Shown piece by piece: positions 15,982-23,901 of a DNA stretch of 64,000 bases (position 1 is its first letter; each line of letters opens with the position of its first letter). Position numbers and translations under genes: made by a program. Below the pieces are notes generated by a model. It made no database searches and had not been told where the DNA came from. It saw nothing but the letters and a program-made list of their open reading frames with translations. Origin of the DNA: Armatimonadota bacterium (GTDB taxonomy: Bacteria > Armatimonadota > Fimbriimonadia > Fimbriimonadales > Fimbriimonadaceae); contig JAFDWR010000002.1 in assembly GCA_018268355.1 (NCBI GenBank), positions 186,001 to 250,000 on the forward strand. Reading direction: 5' to 3'.

Positions 15982-17925
15982 ATGGATTCACGGTTGTTGG
16001 AAGTGCTCGAAGAGCGCGTGCTGATTTATGACGGCGCGATGGGGACCCAGATTCAAAACGCGGGGGTTGCCGACGAAGACTTCTTGCTGCCGACCGGCTC
16101 TGAGTTCGCTGAAGTCGTCCGCGCGGCTGCCGCGCGCATCGGTGACAAGCCGCTGGATGGCTGCAACGAGCTGCTGAACCTGACCCGGCCCGACGTCATC
16201 GAGTCGATCCATTCAGCCTACTTTGCCGCTGGTTCCGACATGGTGGAGACCAACACCTTTGGTTCGACGACCATCGTTATGGCGGAATACGACGCCCCCG
16301 AGCTCGTGCGCGAAATCTCGCTCGCGGCGGCCAAGATCGCTCGCCGTGCCGCCGACAAGTTTTCCACTCCCGAGAAGCCGCGCTTTGTCGTGGGCGCCCT
16401 CGGACCCGGCACCAAGCTCGTGACCCTCGGTCAGACGACGTGGGCTGATCTGGAATCCACCTATTGCGATTCGTTCTGCGGGCTGCTCGAAGGCGGCGCA
16501 GATGCGCTCCTGCTCGAAACCCTCCAAGACCTGCTCATGGTCAAGGCGGGCGTGGTCGCCGCCGAGCGCGCAATGGCCGAATTCGGTCGCCAGGTGCCGC
16601 TCTTCGTCCAGGTGACGATGGAGCAAACCGGAACCATGCTCCTCGGCAGCGAGCTGAGCGCAGCGGTGAACATGCTCGAGTCGTTCCCCATCGTGAAGGC
16701 GATCGGCATGAACTGCGCCACCGGCCCGGTCGAGATGCAGCCCCACATCCGCTACCTTTCGCAGAATTCCACTCGGCCGATTGCGGTCCAGCCCAACGCG
16801 GGCCTGCCCATCATGGAAAAGGGTCAGGCGGTTTACAAGCTCGGCCCCGAGGACCTCGCCAAGCACCACGACCACTTTGTCACCGAGTTCGGCGTCGCCC
16901 TTGCGGGTGGATGCTGCGGTACGACCCCCGCCCACATTAAGGCGGTGGCCGACCAGCTCAGCGGTCGCAAGCACAGCGCAGATTGCCATTGGCGCAAGGT
17001 GCGCGGACTCTTCCCCGGCTTTGACTTCACCCTGCGGACGCCCGAACAGGCAGAGGCGGTCCAGCTCAAGGGCTGCAGCAGCCTCTATGGCTTCACGCCC
17101 TACGAGCAGGACAACAGCTACCTCATCGTTGGCGAGAAGACGAACGCGAACGGCTCCAAGGCCTTCCGCGAGATGCTCGCCGCCGAGAACTGGGAGGGCC
17201 TGACCGAGCTCGCCCGCGAACTTGAGGGCGAAGGGTCGCACGTTCTCGACGTCTGTACCGCCTATGTCGGCCGCGACGAGGTCCGCGACATGAAGACCCT
17301 TCTCGCTGCCTACAACCGCCACATCACGGTGCCGATCATGATCGACTCCACCGAGGTCCCGGTGGTCGAGGCGTCGCTGCAGTGCCTTGCGGGTAAGCCG
17401 ATCATCAACTCGATCAACTTTGAGGACGGCGAGGCGCGAACGCAGAAGGTGCTTGCCCTTTGTCGGAAGTACGGCGCAGCGGTCGTCGCGCTCACCATCG
17501 ACGAGGACGGCATGGCGAAGACCGCCGAGAAGAAGATCGAGATTGCCGAGCGCATCCTCGAGCGGACCCGCGCGGCGGGCGTTCCCGACTACGACGTCTT
17601 CATCGACTGCCTCACCTTCACGCTCGGTTCGGGCGATGAGGAGTTCCGCGAGAGCGCGATGGCGACGATTGACGCGATTCGCGAGCTGAAGGCGCGCCAT
17701 CCGCGCGTCAACACGATTCTCGGCGTCTCAAACGTGAGCTTTGGCCTCAAGCCGGCCGCGCGTATGGCGCTGAACTCCGCGTTCTTGCACTACTGCCGCG
17801 AGGCGGGACTCACGAGCGCGATTGTCCACTTCAGCAAGATCCTGCCCGAGAACCGGATCGAACCCGAGGTGTGGAAGATTGCCTCGGACCTGGTGTACGA
17901 CAAGCGCGAATTCGCGATGGCGTAA
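15982..17925 (+). CDS. metH: Methionine synthase N-terminal half: homocysteine- and pterin-binding domains only
   Basis: 647 residues. Residues ~1-330 are the Hcy-binding barrel: YDGAMGTQIQ near the start, with zinc ligands in GMNCATGP and GGCCGTTPAH. Residues ~355-645 are the pterin-binding barrel (LIVGEKTNANGSKAFR; DVCTAYVGRDE, closer to the actinobacterial form than to the E. coli one). In MetH these domains move a methyl group from methyl-tetrahydrofolate to homocysteine through B12. The protein ends at the domain border, so the cobalamin-binding and SAM-reactivation domains (the last ~550 residues of E. coli MetH) are absent and are not found in any frame downstream. It must either work with a separate B12-domain protein or be a different methyltransferase. 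Confidence 0.85.
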   Translation: MDSRLLEVLEERVLIYDGAMGTQIQNAGVADEDFLLPTGSEFAEVVRAAAARIGDKPLDGCNELLNLTRPDVIESIHSAYFAAGSDMVETNTFGSTTIVMAEYDAPELVREISLAAAKIARRAADKFSTPEKPRFVVGALGPGTKLVTLGQTTWADLESTYCDSFCGLLEGGADALLLETLQDLLMVKAGVVAAERAMAEFGRQVPLFVQVTMEQTGTMLLGSELSAAVNMLESFPIVKAIGMNCATGPVEMQPHIRYLSQNSTRPIAVQPNAGLPIMEKGQAVYKLGPEDLAKHHDHFVTEFGVALAGGCCGTTPAHIKAVADQLSGRKHSADCHWRKVRGLFPGFDFTLRTPEQAEAVQLKGCSSLYGFTPYEQDNSYLIVGEKTNANGSKAFREMLAAENWEGLTELARELEGEGSHVLDVCTAYVGRDEVRDMKTLLAAYNRHITVPIMIDSTEVPVVEASLQCLAGKPIINSINFEDGEARTQKVLALCRKYGAAVVALTIDEDGMAKTAEKKIEIAERILERTRAAGVPDYDVFIDCLTFTLGSGDEEFRESAMATIDAIRELKARHPRVNTILGVSNVSFGLKPAARMALNSAFLHYCREAGLTSAIVHFSKILPENRIEPEVWKIASDLVYDKREFAMA

Positions 17926-17931
17926 GATGCC

Positions 17932-17960
17932 TTGACACGAGGTCCGTGTCGCCTTAGACT
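17932..17960 (+). promoter_or_regulatory. Sigma70-type promoter TTGACA-17-TAGACT, leaderless
   Basis: A perfect -35 (17932-17937) is spaced 17 bases from TAGACT (17955-17960). The ATG of the next gene is 7 bases further on, so the predicted start site falls on or next to the A of the ATG. Confidence 0.7.
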
Positions 17961-17967
17961 GGGCGGC

Positions 17968-18411
17968 ATGGACCTCGTTGAAATTGAACCGACACGCTAT
18001 GCGGTGAAGTCGGGCTCCTGCGGACACCACGAAATCGGCCAACTTCTTGGCCAACTGTTCAATGAGGTCGCCCAGGGCGTTGGCGACACTCCGGTTGGCG
18101 TTCCCGTCGCGATCTACACCGCCTGGAACGAGACAACCTGCGACATTCTCGCGGGTTTTTCTGTGCCCGACGGCACCACGGTTGAGGGTCTGATCACCTT
18201 CGACATGGAGGGGCTCACTGCCGCCCACACCACCCACAACGGGCCGTATCAGAACATGATGGCGACGTGGAATCAGCTTTGGGCCGACTTCAGCGCGGCC
18301 GGAATGCAAGCGGGCGGTCCGCCGTGGGAAGAGTACGTCGTCGGGATGCAGGAGACAAGCGACCCGAGCCAGCTCGTCACCGACATTTACATCCCCTTGG
18401 CCAAGCTATGA
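17968..18411 (+). CDS. GyrI/AraC-effector-binding-like small protein
   Basis: 147 residues with the GyrI-like (SOUL/effector-binding) pattern: MDLVEIEPTRYAVKSGSCGH at the start and a long central helix (GQLLGQLFNEVAQGV). GVPVAIYTAW, then TTHNGPYQNMMATWNQLWADF, and an EEYVVGMQE...DIYIPL ending with the conserved D..T.iyiPl strand. Members bind small hydrophobic molecules as stand-alone proteins or as domains of AraC-type regulators. No DNA-binding domain is present here. The start lies directly after a strong promoter. An ATGA overlap couples it to the next gene. Confidence 0.75.
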   Translation: MDLVEIEPTRYAVKSGSCGHHEIGQLLGQLFNEVAQGVGDTPVGVPVAIYTAWNETTCDILAGFSVPDGTTVEGLITFDMEGLTAAHTTHNGPYQNMMATWNQLWADFSAAGMQAGGPPWEEYVVGMQETSDPSQLVTDIYIPLAKL

Positions 18412-19247
18412 GGCTGCGTTCAACCCTCGTCTGCCTCACCCTCGCATGTGCCGCGATGTCTTTGGCGGGCTTCGTTCCCGTGGGGGACATTAACCCGCTG
18501 AGTCGTCCGGTCTATGCGGATGGCATCAAGAGAATCAACCCTCAGACCAAGCAGGAGTACGCACCGACGCTCGTTGCATTCCCAGATCGAACCATCAATC
18601 TCTACGGAAACGGATCGGTGGGGCCGGAATCGTTCACCGACCTCGCAACGGAGACGGTGGCCCTCAGTCGCAACCTGGGCATCAAGTTGGGCTTCTTGCA
18701 AGAGTCGCTCGGTGGCTCGGCGACAATTGGGTTCGTCGTCAGCGACACGCAGCTATTCTTTCGAGTTCTCGCCACGAAGGGCGACATTCCCGCGGAGATC
18801 GAAACCGCCTATCTTGCCCACGTGAACGAAGAGCGGATGAAGCGCTGGAAGGCTGAGGTCCGCGCGGCGAAGCTCAAGCTCAAGAAGCCGCCTGCCAAGC
18901 CCTTGCCCGCCGAGATTATCAAGCGAACGATCCGAGTCGGCGTTTCGGTCCGCATGGAGCTCCGCGCGGAAACGAGCAAGGCCAGTGCCTCAGGTGCAGC
19001 CCAAGACTTCACCGGTTCCATCGACTTTGGTCGGGACCGGTTCGTTTGCAGGGTCTCGCTGAATGGCGTCCTGTCGCCGTCGCTCGTTGGAGCTTTGCCC
19101 AGGGCAACCACGCTCTCCGATAAATCGGCCTACGACAAAGTCATGGTGGAATTCGGAGACCTGGGCCGAAAGCTCCCGACGACCTCGCAAGAGAATACGG
19201 CGATCAACACACGTATCCTCGGCTACGATCTCACGCTGAAGAACTAA
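18408..19247 (+). CDS. Secreted protein of unknown function
   Basis: 279 residues with a signal peptide (MRLRSTLVCLTLACAAMSLAGF). The start ATG overlaps the GyrI-like gene stop (ATGA), so the two are translationally coupled. The mature part is mixed alpha/beta with a Lys/Arg-rich helical stretch near residues 130-165 (EERMKRWKAEVRAAKLKLKK). I recognise no domain. The 3' end overlaps the convergent propeller lipoprotein by 4 bases. Confidence 0.6.
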   Translation: MRLRSTLVCLTLACAAMSLAGFVPVGDINPLSRPVYADGIKRINPQTKQEYAPTLVAFPDRTINLYGNGSVGPESFTDLATETVALSRNLGIKLGFLQESLGGSATIGFVVSDTQLFFRVLATKGDIPAEIETAYLAHVNEERMKRWKAEVRAAKLKLKKPPAKPLPAEIIKRTIRVGVSVRMELRAETSKASASGAAQDFTGSIDFGRDRFVCRVSLNGVLSPSLVGALPRATTLSDKSAYDKVMVEFGDLGRKLPTTSQENTAINTRILGYDLTLKN

Positions 19248-20404
19248 CCGCCGGTTGTCTTCGGCTTGTCGTCCTTCTTCTCGTCCTTCTTGTCCGCATC
19301 AGGGGCGGGGGAAGGGGCGGCTGGCTTTGGCATCTTGATATCGGGCAGGTTCAGGAGCCGCTTCGCGCGGGCCGACATCAGCATCGCGAGGGGGCCGGGT
19401 TGCTCGGCGTTCTTGCCCGGGGTGACGCTGGGCGTCGTCCAGTACAAGGGGCCGGTGACGACCGGGCGATCGTGAATTCGCATCGGCTTGCCGCTACCGA
19501 GGGTGAGCATGAACACACCGGACTCTTCGGGCTTGGTCGAGACCTTGCTGTAGACCATTCGCTTGCCGTCGGGGCTGAGACTTCCGCCAAAGACCACCGC
19601 GTCTTCGACGAGGAGCTTGGAGACCTTGCCACCGCCCGCGCCGACCGCATAGAGGCCAAACTTGCCGTCGCGGTTCGAGGTGAAGACCACGCGCTTGGAA
19701 TCCTTGCTCCACTGCGGGATCAGGTCGTCAAACTTGCCGTCGGTGAGCTTGCGCTCGCCCTTGCCATCGACGCCGCGGACAAAGATCGCTGACTTTCCGC
19801 CCACGACCTTCGAGTAGACGATGGTCTTGCCGTTGGGCGAAAGCGAGGCGTCGTCGCCTTCGTCAATCTTGCGGAACACTTTGCCGTCGATCGAGGCGGC
19901 GTAAACCGAGCTGGGATCGCCGCCAAGCTGACCGGCGACGATAATGCGCTTGCCGTCGGGCGCGAACTGGATGGAACCGAACGACGCAAAGCCGCTCGGT
20001 CCGAGGGGAATCGCACGCTCCAGCGTGTTCGTGGTGTTCGCAAAGAGGCCGAGGCCGGTTTCCTTCTTCGCGATGAACGCAACGAAGTCACCTTGCGCAC
20101 TTGGGACGTAGGCGAGTTGCTCGACGGGGAGCTTGGCCACTGACGAGATGCTCTTGCTCGCCGGATTAATGAGCTGAATCGCAGGACCTTCATCGGTCAG
20201 CTCAGCGATGAGGATCTCATCGCCCGCCATGCCGGGAGCAGCGGCCGCACCCGGATTACCAGCCGTTCCCTGCTGACGTTGGGTGTCAAAGCTGCCCGCC
20301 GTTGTCGTCGTCGTGCTGAAGACTCCGTTGCCGTTGCCTCCGCATCCGAGGACCACCATCCAGGTTGCAAGCCCGGCACCAACCATCCATTTCGTGCGAT
20401 TCAT
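19244..20404 (-). CDS. TolB/PD40-type beta-propeller lipoprotein
   Basis: 386 residues. A signal peptide ends in a lipobox (VVLGCGG), so the Cys is the probable lipidation site. Repeated blades of the PD40/TolB kind follow: FAPDGKRIIVAG, LSPNGKTIVYSK, WSKDSKRVVFTSNRDGKFGLY and LSPDGKRMVYSK. The C-terminus is Lys/Asp-rich. Such propellers usually bind other periplasmic proteins or peptides. It is not in a Tol-Pal context here, so tolB itself is not claimed. A TAATGG-like element lies a few bases before the ATG. Confidence 0.75.
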   Translation of the reverse strand: MNRTKWMVGAGLATWMVVLGCGGNGNGVFSTTTTTAGSFDTQRQQGTAGNPGAAAAPGMAGDEILIAELTDEGPAIQLINPASKSISSVAKLPVEQLAYVPSAQGDFVAFIAKKETGLGLFANTTNTLERAIPLGPSGFASFGSIQFAPDGKRIIVAGQLGGDPSSVYAASIDGKVFRKIDEGDDASLSPNGKTIVYSKVVGGKSAIFVRGVDGKGERKLTDGKFDDLIPQWSKDSKRVVFTSNRDGKFGLYAVGAGGGKVSKLLVEDAVVFGGSLSPDGKRMVYSKVSTKPEESGVFMLTLGSGKPMRIHDRPVVTGPLYWTTPSVTPGKNAEQPGPLAMLMSARAKRLLNLPDIKMPKPAAPSPAPDADKKDEKKDDKPKTTGG

Positions 20405-20443
20405 GTTCCCATTATTTTGACGCCTTGGCGGATAGATCGGTTC

Positions 20444-21145
20444 TTATCCGTTCGCTTTTGCCCGCTTTACAATTTCGGCCTTGAGCTTGGTCGCATTGGC
20501 GCGGTCGGTCTTCGCGAGGGTGGCGATCCCCATGTCGATGCCGCGCTTGTCATAGTAGGCGGGCATGTTCTTTTCCACCGGCACCATCCAGCCGTTTGCA
20601 AGGGTGTCGAGCCAAAGCTCGCGCTCGGTCTTGCTCGACGACATGTGGTTCCAAACAAACTTGGGCGCGAGGGCGAAGAGGCGCAGCAGTTCGCTTTCTT
20701 TGATCTCGGCGACTGCGCCGTCGGACGGCATCTCGAGGAACCACTTCAGGCCGTTCATGGTCTGGCGGCGAAGGAGCACGTCGACGTAGGCGGTCTGGAG
20801 GGATTCCTGCCAGTATTGCCCTTCGTTTTTGCCCCACCAGACCTTGGCGTTGTCTGCCAACCACTTGAGGTTCTTTGCGGTGTCGCAGTTGTAGAGCGCC
20901 ATCACGTAGGCCGCGCCGATTGCGTCAACGCTGCTCGATGGATAGCCCTTCATGACGGGGACGAGCCACTTGCGAAGCTGGTCGGGCGACGCGCCCTTGT
21001 AGGTCTTGATCCCCTGCGAGCGGTAAGCCTTGTACCGGTTGCTGGGGTCATAGCCGTCCTTGCCGAGGAAGAGCGCGCCGGCCATGCGGGCGCGCGAATC
21101 GAGCGAAGCGTCCTGGAGGACGATCAATGCCGTGAGAAGTACCAT
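20444..21145 (-). CDS. Secreted helical protein of unknown function
   Basis: 233 residues with a short signal-peptide-like N-terminus (MVLLTALIVLQDASLDS). The rest is helical, with Trp/Lys-rich segments such as RKWLVPVMKGYPSSSVDAIGAAYVMAL and CDTAKNLKWLADNAKVWWGKN. It has features of helical-repeat (HEAT/TPR-like) proteins, but no clear repeat was traced. A TATACT element lies 6 bases before the ATG. Confidence 0.55.
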   Translation of the reverse strand: MVLLTALIVLQDASLDSRARMAGALFLGKDGYDPSNRYKAYRSQGIKTYKGASPDQLRKWLVPVMKGYPSSSVDAIGAAYVMALYNCDTAKNLKWLADNAKVWWGKNEGQYWQESLQTAYVDVLLRRQTMNGLKWFLEMPSDGAVAEIKESELLRLFALAPKFVWNHMSSSKTERELWLDTLANGWMVPVEKNMPAYYDKRGIDMGIATLAKTDRANATKLKAEIVKRAKANG

Positions 21146-21151
21146 GCCCCT

Positions 21152-21157
21152 AGTATA
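21152..21157 (-). promoter_or_regulatory. -10 element (TATACT) 6 bases before the start codon
   Basis: On the minus strand TATACT is followed by AGGGGC and the ATG. The AGGGG could act as a weak ribosome site, but the geometry predicts a leaderless or very short leader mRNA. Confidence 0.45.
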
Positions 21158-21272
21158 AGGACTAACTCGTAGCGTTGCGGGAAAGGTCCCAGGCCCACAC
21201 AGTTACCTGCTCGTCGAACCTGAATTCGGTGGAAAGAAACCCCTGTTGATTGGAGAGGAGGGTTCATACCGC

Positions 21273-22991
21273 ATGTTGACGGGTGAGCAGTTTGTATCTG
21301 AAGGTTTGATTTCTTATGAGCAACTCGAGGTTGCGTTGCACAAGCAACGTGAACTTGGGGGCACAGAACCCATTGCGCGGGTCTTGGTCCAGATGGGCTT
21401 TGTCACCGAGCGCGATCGGGTCCGCTGTTTGGGCCGTGTTTGGGGCTTCCCGTTCGTTGATTTGAACGAGGTGAACCCAAAACAAGAGGTGATCCACCTC
21501 ATTTCGCCCCAGCTTGCAAAGCGCTTTAAGGCGATTCCCATTGACCGGAACGAAAACCGGCTGATGGTGGCGATGGCCAACCCGCTCGACGTTTTTGCGA
21601 TCGACGAGTTGCGCCTGAGCACCGGTCTCGACATCGAGCCGCTCATCGCGATTGAAGACGACCTCGTCGCCGCGATGTCGGGCTATATGCGGTCGGATCA
21701 TGGCGTGAGCGAAGCCCTCGCTGGCGTGATGAAGGACTTCGACGGCGACGTCGAGATTGCCCAGGTCAAAGAAGAGGAAGTCAGTGAAGAAGAGCTGCGC
21801 GAGATGGGCGATGATGCGCCGATCATCCGCCTCGCGAACCTCATCATCGGTCAGGGAATTGCCGACAAGGCGAGCGACATCCACATCGAGCCCCAGAAGG
21901 ACGGCCTGCGCGTGCGTTACCGCATCGACGGCGTGATGCTCGACGGCATGCAGTTGCCCAAGAAGGTCATGGCCCCGCTCATCAGCCGCATGAAGATCAT
22001 GTCGGAGATGGACATCGCGGAAAAGCGCGTCCCCCAGGACAACCGCATCACTGCGATCATCGCGGGCCGGGAGTACGACTTCCGCGTCAGCACCCTGCCG
22101 ATGGTCTATGGCGAGAAGATCGTTATGCGCGTTCTCGATAAGAACGGCATCAACGTCGGGCTTTCCAAGCTCGGATTCTTGCCCGACATCATGAACACGT
22201 TGGAGGACATGTGCTCGAAGACCTACGGCATCCTCCTCGTCACCGGTCCCACCGGTTCGGGTAAGTCGACGACGCTCTATTCGATCCTCAACAAGATCAA
22301 CACCGGCGACAACAACATCATCACGATTGAAGATCCGGTGGAATATGAGCTTGCCGGCATCAACCAGTGCGGCGTGAACAACAAGGCGGGCATGACCTTT
22401 GCCCGCGGCCTTCGTGCGATGCTTCGCCAAGACCCTGACGTGATCATGGTCGGTGAAATGCGCGACGCGGAAACCGCCCGAATCGCGATGGAAGCCGCTC
22501 TTACCGGCCACTTCGTCCTTAGCACGCTGCACACCAACGATGCCCCGAGCGCGGCAACCCGACTCATGGACATGGGTGTGGAGCCGTTCCTCATCAGCTC
22601 GGCGGTGCTTGGCGTCCTTGCCCAACGACTCATTCGCCAGATCTGTCCGAAGTGTAAGACGAGCTACCAGGCTCCGCGTGAGATCTTCCTGCGCAGCGGA
22701 TTCCCGCTGCCTGAGGAGATTGCCGCCGAAACCGGCGGTGAAGTCACCCTGTTTAAGGGTGAAGGGTGCGATTTCTGTAAGGGAACCGGTTACAAGGGGA
22801 GAACCGGCGTCCACGAACTTCTGACCATGACGGACCAGCTCCGAGACCTCATTCTTGGGGGATCGGCCGGTCACAGCCTTCGACACCAGGCGATTGAACA
22901 GGGCATGCGAACCCTTCAATTCGACGCCGCGCAAAAGGTCCTGATGGGTGTGACCACGCTCGACGAAGCCATTCGAGTGCTGTACGCCTAG
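21273..22991 (+). CDS. pilB: Type IV pilus/type II secretion assembly ATPase
   Basis: 572 residues. The N-terminal ~150 residues are a GspE_N/MshEN-type domain. The ATPase core has Walker A GPTGSGKST (~residue 325), an Asp box and Walker B DPDVIMVGEMRDAETA. The C-terminal Cys pairs CPKC and CDFC form the usual zinc site. The ATG at 21273 is preceded by GAGGAGGG with a good spacer. This hexameric motor powers pilin polymerisation or pseudopilus assembly. PilB and GspE cannot be separated reliably by sequence. The R/K-L-G signature of c-di-GMP-binding MshEN domains is not evident. An HDOD gene follows 38 bases later. Confidence 0.9.
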   Translation: MLTGEQFVSEGLISYEQLEVALHKQRELGGTEPIARVLVQMGFVTERDRVRCLGRVWGFPFVDLNEVNPKQEVIHLISPQLAKRFKAIPIDRNENRLMVAMANPLDVFAIDELRLSTGLDIEPLIAIEDDLVAAMSGYMRSDHGVSEALAGVMKDFDGDVEIAQVKEEEVSEEELREMGDDAPIIRLANLIIGQGIADKASDIHIEPQKDGLRVRYRIDGVMLDGMQLPKKVMAPLISRMKIMSEMDIAEKRVPQDNRITAIIAGREYDFRVSTLPMVYGEKIVMRVLDKNGINVGLSKLGFLPDIMNTLEDMCSKTYGILLVTGPTGSGKSTTLYSILNKINTGDNNIITIEDPVEYELAGINQCGVNNKAGMTFARGLRAMLRQDPDVIMVGEMRDAETARIAMEAALTGHFVLSTLHTNDAPSAATRLMDMGVEPFLISSAVLGVLAQRLIRQICPKCKTSYQAPREIFLRSGFPLPEEIAAETGGEVTLFKGEGCDFCKGTGYKGRTGVHELLTMTDQLRDLILGGSAGHSLRHQAIEQGMRTLQFDAAQKVLMGVTTLDEAIRVLYA

Positions 22992-23029
22992 ATCGCCCAA
23001 ACACGGAACAACGATACTGAGAGGCCGAC

Positions 23030-23878
23030 ATGTCTGCAATGCCAACCACCCCCGACGTCCTCACTCGAATCCTCAACCACATGGATTCGACTCCCGTGTT
23101 GCCGCACGTCGTGTTTCGAGTGCTCGAGGTCTCGAACTCCTCGGACGCTGGGCTCCATGAGATGGAACGGGCGATTGCAATTGACCCCGGCTTCACCGCG
23201 AAGGTGCTTTCGATGGTCAATTCGGCGGCCTATGCCCTGCCGAAGAAGGTGGCGAGCATTCGCGACGCGCTCATGTTCCTCGGCATCAAGCAGGTTCGAA
23301 ACCTTGCGATGACGATTGGCGTTTTCGACCTTTTCGTCGGCAAGAGCGACCAAGAGTCGCTCCGGCGACGCGGATGGTGGCGACAATCGCTCGATACTGC
23401 GGTTTGTGCGCGGCTGATCGCACGGGAAACGGGCCTCGCAACGCCCGATGACGTCTACACCTGCGGCCTTTTGCACCTCATCGGCAAGACCTTCTTGGAC
23501 CGCTTTGGCGGCTCGGTTTATGAGGCGGTTTTGATCCTGCAGAAGCAGGGGATGTCCGACATTTCGGCCGAACGGCGCGTCTATGGCTGCGACCACGTCG
23601 AGGTTGGCGTTGCCGCCGCGACGAAGTGGGCGATGCCACTCGTGATCACCGAAGGCATGGGCTATTGCCAGCCCTCGATGGATTCCAGCCCTGCCCGGGC
23701 GGCCACCGCGCTCGGCCACTACATGGCGAACTGCTTGCAAGAAGGCCACGAACGCAACACTGACCATGCGGGGGCGCCGCGCTGGGCCCTCGAAGCGCTC
23801 GGTTATGACGTGCTTGCATTGGACGAGTTGAGCGACCGTTGTTCATCTGCAATCGCTCAAGCACGCCTTGAGATGTGA
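23030..23878 (+). CDS. HDOD-domain signalling protein
   Basis: 282 residues. An HDOD domain spans roughly residues 15-215: LPHVVFRVLEVSNSSDAGLHEMERAIAID, then KVLSMVNSAAYALPKKV, IRDALMFLGIKQVRNLAMTIGVF and the HD-like TCGLLHLIGKTFLD. These proteins lack the full HD catalytic set and usually act as regulators of motility, biofilm or c-di-GMP signalling. Co-orientation 38 bases after pilB suggests it controls or accompanies pilus function (inference). GAGAGG lies about 5 bases before the ATG. Confidence 0.8.
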   Translation: MSAMPTTPDVLTRILNHMDSTPVLPHVVFRVLEVSNSSDAGLHEMERAIAIDPGFTAKVLSMVNSAAYALPKKVASIRDALMFLGIKQVRNLAMTIGVFDLFVGKSDQESLRRRGWWRQSLDTAVCARLIARETGLATPDDVYTCGLLHLIGKTFLDRFGGSVYEAVLILQKQGMSDISAERRVYGCDHVEVGVAAATKWAMPLVITEGMGYCQPSMDSSPARAATALGHYMANCLQEGHERNTDHAGAPRWALEALGYDVLALDELSDRCSSAIAQARLEM

Positions 23879-23901
23879 GCTTAGGCTAAACTATGGCCCT
23901 C

